Of a DNA stretch of 64,000 nt, positions 9,760 through 20,100 are shown piece after piece. The position numbers were made by a program, and so were the translations under genes. The stretch comes from Phytomonas francai (Eukaryota > Euglenozoa > Kinetoplastea > Trypanosomatida > Trypanosomatidae), in NCBI GenBank assembly GCA_001766655.1, contig MJCC01000003.1, positions 491,725 through 555,724 of the forward strand, in the 5' to 3' direction. How positions within the stretch are numbered: position 1 is the first letter of the stretch; every line of letters begins with the position of its first letter. Below the pieces are notes generated by a model. That model ran no database searches. It was not told the origin of the DNA and worked only from the letters and a program-made list of their open reading frames with translations.

Positions 9760-10242
9760 CTAATACCAGGTTCGTGGAACAACCGGTTTGGTCCGCTGCA
9801 TGTAATCTTTCCATCTTGGCACATTCACTGGCCTTAAAAACTTCATGTCAGGATCATTGGCGTAGTCGACCACTTTAATGAATGGCGCAAAGGGCATAAA
9901 AAAGGTTTGCTGTGGTTCTCGCCAAATATTATCTTTAGTGACCTGTGGTAGAACGGAACGGCGCTCCCGAACGACATCGGGGTCCTCGACGAAAGCGAAC
10001 TGATGCAGGAATTCGTGATCATTGGTAACCCACCAGCGGTTGTACTTGTAGGGAATCTCACCAGATGCTTTGGATCCATCATGGGGACTATTTGTAAGGC
10101 CAATGGCTGCAGCGTGTGGGGCCTTGCTTAGACGATCTTGCTCGCGTCTTATGTATCGCTGCAAAGCAATACGCCGAGGTAGGTGGACACGGTGATAGTG
10201 TTCCTTAAAACTGTCAAGAAGCTTCGTACTCCGACACAACAT
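9760..10242 (-). CDS. Small conserved-looking protein, probably mitochondrial (160 aa)
   Basis: A short frame starting at ATG 10242. I do not recognise the family. The first 45 residues are basic with few acids (MLCRSTKLLDSFKEHYHRVH, RRIALQRYIRREQDR), like a mitochondrial targeting region. The rest is rich in Trp, Phe, Pro and His (YKYNRWWVTNDHEFLHQFAF; WREPQQTFFMPFAPF) and ends in RTKPVVPRTWY. This composition is common among lineage-specific subunits of kinetoplastid mitoribosomes and respiratory complexes, which is inference only. An out-of-frame ATG lies eight bases upstream and overlaps the start; an AG directly before AATG could instead give a one-base leader. Confidence 0.75.
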   Translation of the reverse strand: MLCRSTKLLDSFKEHYHRVHLPRRIALQRYIRREQDRLSKAPHAAAIGLTNSPHDGSKASGEIPYKYNRWWVTNDHEFLHQFAFVEDPDVVRERRSVLPQVTKDNIWREPQQTFFMPFAPFIKVVDYANDPDMKFLRPVNVPRWKDYMQRTKPVVPRTWY

Positions 10243-11240
10243 TCTTTCATTTAATTAAAAATTCCTTGGATGTTTTCGGTAAGGATAAAGTTAAATAATT
10301 AACGTTGTTAGCAATGGCATTAAGTGATATAGTTTGGTAGCTATGTGGACTTGATATCATTTTCAAACGCTCAGTTGTTCTTTCTTTCCCCTCCTCGAAC
10401 TACTAGAATATCTAATGAAATTATTATTTCGTATAATTACTTTTTTTGAAGTTTAGTGGTGTATCCATTTTCTACATGAATACAATTTAATTACAGAGGA
10501 ACACACTTACACCAATAACACAGCACTCAAAGAAAGGAAGAAAGAGTAGGCATGGTGTTTTAAAATTCTAGAATTCAGGACCAATTCCTCTCGCTCTAAC
10601 AACGAAAATAAAGGCGAACACACAGTTATAAAATTTAACTTGATAAACGCAAGAATTCGATACCATTAAATTTTTCGTAAAGAAACAAACAGAGCCAACT
10701 GAGAGAATAGCATATAAAGAATATCCCTTTACAATCATAATGGTGTCAATGCTCTGTCGGGCACATCTCTAACTAGTGACCCCTTACTTTCATTTCCTTT
10801 GTATCACCATACAAGACACACGTTCACATCCTATATGAGCATACGTGCGCGTATATATTTCTGTGTAAGGGGTAACACTGAAAAATAGCTTTAGATAATA
10901 TTCATTTTTTTTTAGTTGCACGTTATATAGAGCTCGTAGGAAGTGGGCATTCTATATTCTTAGCATTAACTAAGGAATGAAGCGCATAAATTATTTTTAG
11001 TTTCAGTATTATTATCATTATTAATATTCGAACCACTATTGCTTATAATACTTCAAATGCTCCAAGAATGAAATAAAATAATGGTAATCCGAATGATATT
11101 GATATTTCACAAAGAAGGCAAAGAATAATCCAGAGCAAAACTTCATATCGTTTACTGTATTCAGCTCCTTACATTAATTCTCATGTATCCGAGAATTCCT
11201 GTTCACAGTGAAACCTGATGTATTGTACGATTTTTTCCTT
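10243..11240. other. Long intergenic spacer, 998 bp
   Basis: The longest spacer within the leftward array. Uniformly AT-rich, with stop codons in all frames. I see no tRNA boxes, no conserved small RNA and no coding frame of note. It includes the 3' region of the sterol reductase gene. Confidence 0.6.
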
Positions 11241-12746
11241 CTAATAGACGAACGGAATAAACAAGTAAGGAACAACTCTCTTGTACTCATCCCATAACCT
11301 TCCGTATTTAGCCTGACATCGCTCTTCATCACGTCCTACACGGTGAACCAGATGAGTAAGGAAGAAAAAGAAGTAAAAGAAAGGTATGAAGCTTTTGAAA
11401 CCACACGAGCTACACCATAAAAAGGACATCACTAGATCCGAAGTGTAATTAATTTTACGTGCGTAGCGGTGGAACCCATCGATAAGGATCTCTCCTTTTT
11501 CGCTTTTAAGCGTGCGTGGATTCTCAATATAGCGCCAAGGTAGTTGCGGAAAGGTTTTGCGGCGAATGATCTCGATAGGAGCTCCATTGCGACGCATGCG
11601 GAATCGGTTCTTCTGAGAGCCAACCACATCCCACACATAGTACGCTGCCATTAGAATGATCAACATGATGGCCATAACATACTTTGGATATTCGTCACCC
11701 TTCAGAACCTTTTGAATGTAGAGGGCTTGCATGGAATAGAGAAAAGGCACACCACACGTATTCCAGTACGCAAGCATCCAACCAAACTTTTCGTAAAAAA
11801 TATCCCATGTTGTGGGGACACACTCTTCGCCTTTTTGAACCGCGTTCACGTAAAGGAGTTGGGCTACAAGGATAACAACCATGTTGGTACTGATGTACCC
11901 CAGTTCCTTGTACTGCTCCAGGGCAAAGCCGATGACGAGCAGAATAAGCAGCATCCACGAGTTGCGACACTCCGCAAAGAGCTTCAGGTCAACGTTGCCG
12001 GGCAGACGATAATTTAGAGCGGAACCCATGAAGAAATTGTAGATAAGACTCGGTGTCATACGAATCTGACGCTTCAATCCGACTATATAGACACAAACGG
12101 AAATAAAGTCAGCTGAGACAGTAGCTGCCGTGAGATATTCACCATAATGTTGACACAATTCATTCAATTCAAAAGTTTTGGTGTAGTGCAGAATGGAGGC
12201 CGTAATAATGAGAACATACCAGGCTGAGACGGCGTTGCATCGGTAAGTAAGGCGGTATCCATTTTCCGACGCCAATGGCAGCCCCATCACAGAAATTCCC
12301 GGCAAGATTACGGCAAGAACGTATTGAAAGAGCAAAAAAGCCCAAAAGATGCCAAAAGCTCTCCAGGTCGGGCGAGCTGTTTCGGCCAAGTAGCCAAAGA
12401 ACACCTTATCCATGCGTTCTTTATTCAGCATGGCATGGCCGGGATAGATCAAAGTGCCTCCAAACTTCATGACGCACACGTAGAAGTAGTAAATTATGGT
12501 GTGGGAAAAAATCATGATACCGAGTACACCGAGCGTCCCACCAAATTCATATTTGCCATTCCATTCGTCTTTCTCAGGAGTGAAGCGACGCTCAACATTA
12601 ATGTAATAAGCCTCTTCGGGGCTCATCACGGCCGCTTTCCCGTTGGTTTTAGCGGTGCGTCCGCGACTGGGAGAGCGAGCGGTCTCAGACGGCTTTCTGC
12701 GTATACTTCGCGAACGCGGACTTGTAAAGGAATTTTTGAGTGGCAT
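11241..12746 (-). CDS. ERG4: Sterol C-24(28) reductase, ERG4-type (501 aa)
   Basis: An integral membrane enzyme of the late ergosterol pathway, which reduces the side-chain C-24 double bond using NADPH, normally in the endoplasmic reticulum. Many hydrophobic spans are visible between about residues 68 and 365 (for example MVVILVAQLLYV and YVMAIMLIILMAAYYVW). The C-terminus carries the family signature: IIRRKTFPQLPW, then DGFHRYARKINYTSD, then HRVGRDEERCQAKYGRLWDE and a PYLFIPFVY end. The RYARKINYT version of the motif, rather than the RHPNYLGD of C-14 reductases and lamin B receptor, supports ERG4 over ERG24. The first 40 residues are a Ser/Arg-rich cytosolic extension (SPRSRSIRRKPSE). ATG at 12746. 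Confidence 0.88.
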   Translation of the reverse strand: MPLKNSFTSPRSRSIRRKPSETARSPSRGRTAKTNGKAAVMSPEEAYYINVERRFTPEKDEWNGKYEFGGTLGVLGIMIFSHTIIYYFYVCVMKFGGTLIYPGHAMLNKERMDKVFFGYLAETARPTWRAFGIFWAFLLFQYVLAVILPGISVMGLPLASENGYRLTYRCNAVSAWYVLIITASILHYTKTFELNELCQHYGEYLTAATVSADFISVCVYIVGLKRQIRMTPSLIYNFFMGSALNYRLPGNVDLKLFAECRNSWMLLILLVIGFALEQYKELGYISTNMVVILVAQLLYVNAVQKGEECVPTTWDIFYEKFGWMLAYWNTCGVPFLYSMQALYIQKVLKGDEYPKYVMAIMLIILMAAYYVWDVVGSQKNRFRMRRNGAPIEIIRRKTFPQLPWRYIENPRTLKSEKGEILIDGFHRYARKINYTSDLVMSFLWCSSCGFKSFIPFFYFFFFLTHLVHRVGRDEERCQAKYGRLWDEYKRVVPYLFIPFVY

Positions 12747-13232
12747 ATTAAGTTTTTATAGTGTTTAAATATTAATATTTTGGCCTTGATAGTTTATAAT
12801 AAGTCAATCGGCTTGAAGATTTGGTTCAGAAACAAGACTGTTGTATTATATTTTGTAGATCATCAAACGAGATCTATGCAACCGAGGCACCAAGCAAGGG
12901 AAAAGGGAAACATAATGGAAGAAATATGAAGCGGCTGCACTCCAGAGATAAGGAAAATGTGGAATGATGGATAGAAACAATACAGGAGGTTGCGATGAGA
13001 AACTAAAAGAAAAGCGATAAAAACGATTTCGGAGAAGACATGAAAAACCTACAAGTGGGAAAGTTGCTGACTTTAACCCTTTGAAAAGCCATTAAAGTAA
13101 TTTAAAACTGTTTAGATTCCTAACCTTTCGCGCTGTGCACCTCCCCCCCCCTTCTCCCCCATAGATGCAGGCAATATGAGTGTGTAAATAAAATAGATGC
13201 CTGACACATCACAATCAAAGCATTTCTTTTGG
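12747..13232. other. Intergenic spacer, 486 bp
   Basis: AT-rich spacer with a C-rich run near 13142-13160 on the plus strand. No gene recognised. Confidence 0.6.
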
Positions 13233-15287
13233 CTATGAATTGTAACTTACCTGGATAACTTGTTCTTTGCAGCATGCCAGCATACTATACGTCCCTTCCG
13301 GTGAAATCATGGGGCGTGACAAGCGTGTTACCTGCGATTCTAGATCCAAATGTGTGGACTCTGTGCTGCCGAAGGCGGTATTGGGTTTGTCTCTTTCGTG
13401 TTCGCTAGAGGGAAGCGAAAAATCCAAGAATTTTCTCCTAGGAAATATGGATTTCGGCAGATCTTTGAGCTCTTTTTCTGCAGGTAGATGAAACGCTTTC
13501 ACGCCTGTGCTACTTACTGAGTGGTCAGGCTCAGCTTCACCTGGGTCAGGTGTGATCCAGCTAGTATCTACCATGAATACAGTGCGGTTTAGACCTCCAG
13601 TACCCACTTGAGTTGGGTTCATGAAGTGAATATCTAATTTTTGATGGAAAAAATCGGTCTGAGATATGATCCCAAATTTCCGATATAGGCCAGGATACAG
13701 CTCCCAGCTGCGCACAATCTTAAAGTTATCATTGTCTCTATTATTGTCATTAATCCTGAATGCAGAGGAGGAGTGTCTAGAAATGGAAGCAGCGGTATCT
13801 ATGGGATTAGCGGCGCGCACGTCCCACAAACACACGGTCATAAAATCCCTACCTGCGATGTAGCGCCCGCATGGGCTGAGGGAGCAGTCGCTGATGCTGT
13901 TGGTTAGATTTTTGAACGAATCATCGACAAAGCGTGGGGGGTTCACAAATCTCTGAGAAGTTTGGTTGGGCCATCTAAGCGATTGACGGATATCTAGAAC
14001 CTGCACAAACCCGGCCGATGTGGCGACAAAGAGCAAGAAGGGCTCATGGGGGAAATGTCGCACCCGAAGAACAACCTCACATGGCTTACCCTCGCAGGAC
14101 GGGCGCATGTCAAAGGTTTCAATCGACGTATCCGGGTACTCGGTGCACCACAGGCGCATCGTCAGCTCATCAGCCGTGATGAACTGCTCAACGTCTGATA
14201 ATGGGTGTAAAGAATGGATGTTATACTCGTGTACAGGGGCGTATTGCGAGACCGGTTTTATTACCGCCGTGGAATTATGTGAGGCATTCATAAGGGGGTC
14301 GATAGGCTTTGCGTCAAGACTGTCAACGGCACGAAACCTTGGCGCGGATTCATGCACCTGCAACACTTTGAACAGCTTGGGGATCTTCTCGTTCGACGTC
14401 AGGAGGTACGCGGCAGGGCCGATCTGGGGAAGAAAAGCTAGTGCCGTAACATCCGGCGTGACCTCCAGGCTGCTTAGAGGGTCTATCATGGAATCGTAGA
14501 CCCTCTTTCCGGCGGAAAATTCATACAGATCCCTGGTCTGAGTTGGCATAACAGGATTCCTGGTACCACCAAGCTCAGGCGAAGAATATTTATCTGACGC
14601 CTCTACCTCCTCCCCTCGCATGTTATCATCAATACCCTTGCGTTCGATCAGCGACATCGGCCTCTGCTTCATAACAACTACATTTCCACCGCAGTCGCCG
14701 ACGGCAACGTAGTCGCCAAGAGTTGCGATAGAGGAAACATACGACTTTGGGCACCTAGATGGCATCGAAGTGGTACTGGAAGACGAAGAGGGTCTGTTGG
14801 TAGTCTCCACGGGCTGCATAAAGGAATGATCAAAAACGTAGGCGCCTTCTACCATCACAGTTTTAACACAAAAACGGTCTGTGTGCGCCGAAGAACTATA
14901 CGAAACACCTGAAGATTCAGCATTGAATGCTCCACCAAATGGAACTGGAGTAACGGCGCTCAATGTGGGATCCTTTCTATGCGAAATACTTGCCTCCTGA
15001 CTACAATGAGCGGCTTTAATATTCTCACTGTGTAGTAGCCTTGTTCGAAGATGTCTCAGTAGGGTAATCACACCTGATGATCGTTGTGCATTGACACTAT
15101 TATCCAATAAAGACGTGGATCGCGCGCGCTCGAGCGAGGATTCGGATGCAACGCCTCGTGCCACCGACCCACCTAACCGCTCTCTGTCGATGAGGTCAAT
15201 ATCTGTGTATATGCCAGCCCCCGACATAGCTAGAAGGCCTACCCTGCCCATCATATGAGGAAGATCCACATCAGATTTTCGCTGCAT
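13233..15287 (-). CDS. PPP2R2: Protein phosphatase 2A regulatory subunit B, B55/PR55 type (684 aa)
   Basis: B55 subunits are seven-blade propellers that direct PP2A to substrates. The C-terminal two thirds match the family in order: AAYLLTSNEKIPKLFKV, then EYNIHSLHPLSDVEQFITAD followed by ELTMRLW, then FLLFVATSAGFVQVLDIR, then SPCGRYIAGRDFMTVCLWDV. These correspond to the canonical 'YHINSIS..SADDLRINLW' and 'GRYIMTRDYLSVKIWDL' steps. The protein is about 230 residues longer than typical B55 (around 450). It has a Ser-rich N-terminal extension (roughly 1-165) and extra loops between blades, including a Ser/Asn/Asp-rich one near residues 540-560. The first ATG is 15287; a frame to 15299 begins with TTG. 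Family assignment is firm; substrate choice cannot be told. Confidence 0.85.
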   Translation of the reverse strand: MQRKSDVDLPHMMGRVGLLAMSGAGIYTDIDLIDRERLGGSVARGVASESSLERARSTSLLDNSVNAQRSSGVITLLRHLRTRLLHSENIKAAHCSQEASISHRKDPTLSAVTPVPFGGAFNAESSGVSYSSSAHTDRFCVKTVMVEGAYVFDHSFMQPVETTNRPSSSSSTTSMPSRCPKSYVSSIATLGDYVAVGDCGGNVVVMKQRPMSLIERKGIDDNMRGEEVEASDKYSSPELGGTRNPVMPTQTRDLYEFSAGKRVYDSMIDPLSSLEVTPDVTALAFLPQIGPAAYLLTSNEKIPKLFKVLQVHESAPRFRAVDSLDAKPIDPLMNASHNSTAVIKPVSQYAPVHEYNIHSLHPLSDVEQFITADELTMRLWCTEYPDTSIETFDMRPSCEGKPCEVVLRVRHFPHEPFLLFVATSAGFVQVLDIRQSLRWPNQTSQRFVNPPRFVDDSFKNLTNSISDCSLSPCGRYIAGRDFMTVCLWDVRAANPIDTAASISRHSSSAFRINDNNRDNDNFKIVRSWELYPGLYRKFGIISQTDFFHQKLDIHFMNPTQVGTGGLNRTVFMVDTSWITPDPGEAEPDHSVSSTGVKAFHLPAEKELKDLPKSIFPRRKFLDFSLPSSEHERDKPNTAFGSTESTHLDLESQVTRLSRPMISPEGTYSMLACCKEQVIQVSYNS

Positions 15288-15818
15288 TTTATGAAACAAG
15301 GTTGTTTGGGGTATTTAATCTCATAACATGAGCTGGTTAGCTGTTACGTAGCCGTTGTGTTCAGGAAATAAAGGAGGAAAAAATGTGCTAAACCCAGCAA
15401 AACTCTTGCAGGGGTATGCACTAGTGCTGACTTAATGCGATAGGGGTAGTCTGGATTGTCCCTTCTCAGTATGACAGTCTTTGATTGGTAGTGGCGTCGA
15501 CTTCCCTATTGATTTATTCAAAATGAATTTTAAACGAACCCTGAAATCTATTTTATTTAGCTGCCTAGATGAATCCATATACATGCATAGATATATACAT
15601 GACCATGAAAAATGAGAGCACGATAGATTCCTCACTAATGGCGAGTGAGAAACATTCGAAGAAGTGAATAAAATAAAAATGTAGTATTCAATAACACAAA
15701 AGATATGTGATTAATACACATTTTCGCACATAATCAATCTTTGAGTTCGTTATAGTAGCGCAAAAGGTAAAAGTGGAGAATGACGAACATTGTTACCCCC
15801 ATAATTTTACCATTTCTT
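15288..15818. other. Intergenic spacer, 531 bp
   Basis: AT-rich spacer between two leftward genes. A frame of 67 codons on the minus strand (15432-15635) has no family resemblance and lies in typical spacer composition. Nothing else is seen. Confidence 0.55.
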
Positions 15819-16280
15819 TCAATTCCTCATATCCTTCGCATTCTGCACTACTTCTTCAAATGAGTACTCAAATTTCTTCCGAACAGCTAGATCTTGAAAG
15901 TCATACTTTTGCCTATCTTTTTTACTGTACATTCGGTGGCTTACCCATTCCACTGGACACTGGACGCGCCGCGCCTGCAGATCACGCCACCAGTATGCGT
16001 CCTTGTACTCAGCAGGCACTGGGATGTGATAAAACTGTTGATCGGGGACCAAATGTGCATTCTCCATCCAATGTGGTGAGTATTTCTCCTCGTAGGTATC
16101 ATGATCAATGTAGCGATTCGCGTGTACAAGCTTGCGGGGGTCGTACATCGGAAGTGGATCCCACGTGTATTTGTGTAACGATTTCTTATTAAGAATACGC
16201 TTGAGCTGGTGCGTAAACATACCTTGACCCTGCTTAAATATAACAGGATTCTTGTGTAAAGCAACATTGAATCTGAACAT
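15819..16280 (-). CDS. Small protein, probably mitochondrial (153 aa)
   Basis: ATG at 16280. I do not recognise the family. The N-terminus (MFRFNVALHKNPVIFKQGQG, followed by HQLKRILNKKSLHK) is basic and free of acidic residues for about 45 positions, like a mitochondrial presequence. The body is rich in Tyr, Trp, His and Pro (YTWDPLPMYDPRKLVHANRY; AYWWRDLQARRVQCP) and ends in a helical segment (FEYSFEEVVQNAKDMRN). No cysteine metal site or membrane span is visible. Its size and composition resemble accessory subunits of kinetoplastid respiratory complexes or mitoribosomes. That comparison is inference. Confidence 0.75.
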   Translation of the reverse strand: MFRFNVALHKNPVIFKQGQGMFTHQLKRILNKKSLHKYTWDPLPMYDPRKLVHANRYIDHDTYEEKYSPHWMENAHLVPDQQFYHIPVPAEYKDAYWWRDLQARRVQCPVEWVSHRMYSKKDRQKYDFQDLAVRKKFEYSFEEVVQNAKDMRN

Positions 16281-17165
16281 TGTCCAAGTAGTCTAGAAGT
16301 GGTAGAAGGATTACTATGAAAAAAAAAACGCGTTTTTAATATTTTCGTCCACCGTCTTCCTCTTCTGGACACTTCGGAAAAGGGAACAGTGGTCTAGGAT
16401 GAGATTTTTAAGGGAAGGAATAGTATAAAACAAAGCGACTTTCCTACAGAGCGATATACATCAATGGTTTTATTAACTCACATAAAAGGAAAACAGTAGG
16501 CAGAATGGTTTGTATCTATACCATCACAGCATTACAAAAATCATCAATCATGTTTATTCTTCCCCTTCTCAATAGGCGCGAGAAATAATAAGCTGAGAAA
16601 ATAGCCAAACATAATGTCGTTATAAACGTTACTCTATGATAAGCTTGACATATTTCCCGCCTTCAGATGCATATAGTGTGCATTAAAAAAAAGTACACCT
16701 AATCATAAAATCTATCAATTGTTTGGGATGCCATGCTTTAGATTGTTTATTTTTTTATCTTTTTAATTTCACTGTGTCATGACAACTTCACTTAGTCCTC
16801 TATTGCAACATATCTATAGGGCATGTCGGTTCATTTTTTCTTTCTACTACTACTACTACTACTACTTAAATGAGAATTTTACTTCTCTATGGACTTGAAG
16901 CGAATCTCCTATCATTCTTGTAATAGTAAGTTTAGTTCATTTCTTTAACGTCTTCTATACGAACAACACAACTTTTTATGTCCTATACTGGATAACTTTC
17001 GCGATATACGCGCATGCATTGCTACCTTTCTCTTCTCCTCTAAAAAGTTGTCAAAGGAACTGTGGAGAAAGTATCCACATCGCCAGTATCGTATACCCTT
17101 CTTTATTTTAAGCCCATGAAGCTGTTGTGCATTCTTTCATAACTCACCTCAGCACGCGGGTGAAA
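16281..17165. other. Intergenic spacer, 885 bp
   Basis: AT-rich, with the triplet run at 16844-16866. No coding frame or RNA gene recognised. Confidence 0.6.
16844..16866. repeat. (CTA)n microsatellite
   Basis: About seven and a half perfect CTA units in a spacer. Confidence 0.9.
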
Positions 17166-20100
17166 TTATTGTTTCCTTCCTCGCCCCTTGAACGCAGAAC
17201 GTTGCAGCTTCTTTGAGGCGGATGCAATACGAATCTTTTCGGCGTGAAGATGTGGTATTGGTATGGAGGGCGTTTTGAACCCAGAAGACACTATCGAGGA
17301 AGTCAGACGTGAGGCCATAAGTGGCGGTTCTGGAGGAGTTTGAAGAGCACCCTTCGTAGCGGATTCGGTATGGGAATCCTGCTTATCCTTGCCACCAGAC
17401 ATCGCTTCCTCGAACCGCTTCTGTACATCATCACGTAGTCGAAGCAGTTCGCTCAGTTTTTTACGCATTTCAAGCAGCACGGCCTCTGTTTCGTCCTCAT
17501 CATAGGAGGTGGAGTTTTCTTGATGGGAAATGCTGTCTTGTAAGTGCTGAATATCGCGCAGCATGCTTTCAAGACGCAAGTGCAGCCTTTGAGTCTCGGG
17601 GTCCGCGTCCATAAGAGGGCTGCTGCGCGAGGTGGTAGGCTTCTGCTGTTCCTTTGTGGGCACCTTAGCCATTGATCGATCTTCCATAACGTGATCAGTG
17701 CTTTCCAAATCAAACACCGCGACAGGGTCGACATCGAGCTCCTTATCTTCATCGAGGCTCTCAGCCGCTAAAGTATCCCCACCGGTAGCGTCCACCTTGT
17801 CGATGAGCTTCCTTTCGGTGTCGATCTCGTTATTCGAGGCGCTGTTAACCAAAGCCTCGGAGCACTCGGACTCACTGATCTCACCAGCATCCTCCATTTC
17901 CTCAGCCTCATCCTTTACTTCATATGCGAGAGCCTTAGCTATGCTGATGGAAGGCGAAAGGCCAATTTCATTCGTACCCGCCTGCCGGAGACGATCCTGC
18001 TCCACCCGAAGACGACTGATTTGCCTACGCGCTTCAATAATGCCTTGCTCTAGTTTCTTGATCACGGAGCGCTCGGTGGCTTGGTGTAGACGTCGCTCCA
18101 AAAGGCCAATCTCGAAGCGCTTCTGAGCAATCTGGTTTTGAATCTCTTGCGATTCCGCGTTGCCATGGATGTCTTTCGAGCGGTTCTCGTGCTCACGCCT
18201 TGCGTCCCGCTCGGCAGCCCATGAAGTGTGCATCTGGACGGAAGAGATACAAGCATCCAGTTCCTCAAGATCGGCACGCGAGGCTGCCAAGACAGTCATT
18301 AACGTTTCGTCGTCTTCATCATCCTCCTGTTCCATTTGTTTCTCCAAGCTTGCGATTTCAGAGCGAAGACGAGCTGCAGCGAGCTGCATACCATCATACT
18401 GCTCCGGTGTGCACATAAAAAATCCACCTGGAGTTGAAGCCGGTACGGTTGTCTTTATTTCTCCAGTGCTTAATGATGGCTTCATAACAGTTGATTCACT
18501 GGTTGCAGGGATTTCAGCTATGTTAGGAGCTTGTTTACTCTTTTCTACGGTTGCGGGGGAGCTTGCAAACACCTCGACCTCCTTGGTATTCTTGATCACA
18601 TCAGTGACCTGTTTTGATAAGCCAAATTGAGCTCGCACTTCCTGAAGCTTCCGCTCGGCAGCCAATACGGCCTCTTCGGCTACCTTTTGCTGAGCAAGGG
18701 CCTTTTGAGCCTCCATCTGCGCCACACGAGCTTGCTCCCGTTGCCTTGCAAGCTGAGCCTGACGTATCTCACGCTGGCGGCGAAGTTCTTCTTCAGCAGC
18801 TCTGGTCTTAGCCTCAGCAGCTTCCTGAGCTTCATTTTCACATGCCTTCTGGTAACTACTCCGCAATGCATCCAGCCTTTCCTGTAGCATTTTTAGCTTA
18901 TTTGTTGCTGAATGTACTTGTTTGGCCATAGCAGCCTCTTGTAAACTTTTCTGGCGCAAGAGCTCCTCCAGCTCCTCGCGTGCGTTCTGTGCCGCTGAAG
19001 ACACCTTTTCGCAGAGCTGTAATAGCTCCTCGCTCTGCGAAGAGGCGCTCACTTTTTCATAATCCACTTCACTTGGGTTATGCGTAAAGGATGATGGTGA
19101 TAGCTTATGCGATGCCTTGTCTACGGTGTCTTCCTCTGCAAGCGTTTCGTGTTCACGACACCAGCGATCGTAGGCCTCTTCTTCGCTCTCCGCCGTGTCT
19201 GCTACGGCATCCACAGTAGAATCCTGGGCATCATCACTTTCCTGCACCGCTTCTTCTTCTATGGTTGAAATAGCATTCCGACTCCATTTTTCATCGTGTT
19301 TCCCACTTACTTCCTCGGATTCACCCTCTTTATCCCTTGGAATAGCGGTAGTAGTATTCATCACTGATGCAGACACCTCGGATTCAAATTCTTTTAACTC
19401 TTGTGAAATATCGACATCATCATCATCTTCCTCTATGTCTCCAGCGGCAGTCGCGTTTTTTGACAATTCGTGCTCTGGTGCCTCGGGAAAATCTGGTTGG
19501 TCACTGCGAAGCGAGAGCCCAGGGCTGATATCCTTATTGGTGTCGCTTTCGCTCACCTTGCTGCTCTCTCGCTCCTGTTTTGAAGCTTGTTTAAGTTGCC
19601 TCATGTGGCGCAGCTGATCGATGAGACGGTTGAGCTCTTTGCGTGAATCCATAATTCTCCCCTGAATCTTTACGACCTCGTCGGCGTTGCTGGTATTCAA
19701 GAGGCGACGGCGTAGCATTGTGACCTCCACCTTATTCTTGTGATACGCGTTCGACAGGGACTCATGCAGCTCAGGGTCATAGGTGCTTGGTGAAGTATTC
19801 GCGCCATTGACTGGCCCATCCGGACGGTGAGACGTGCCCTGTTGTGGGTTTTTATCCGTCTTGGCGGGCGTGCCGATGGAGAACTCCCGTATCACGCGAC
19901 CAATTGGCCGTGCTGCCTGTCTTAGCGAGGGGACCGAGTCCACGGCATGGGCGAACTTTGTGGCCTCATCGCCCTCGACCTCCTCCAATGCCCTCTCGAC
20001 GGCTTGAAACATGCCGGAGACGGAAACGGATTCGTTGCCGCGCGTCTGCGGAAGGTATCTTTTGGGGCTTTGGGATGCCTTATCGGACATGGCCGGCCCC

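Noticed and set aside
10243..11240. Search of the 998-bp spacer for tRNA, 5S or snRNA genes
   Set aside because: No internal promoter boxes or recognisable conserved RNA sequence seen by eye; a covariance-model scan (Rfam/tRNAscan) would be decisive.
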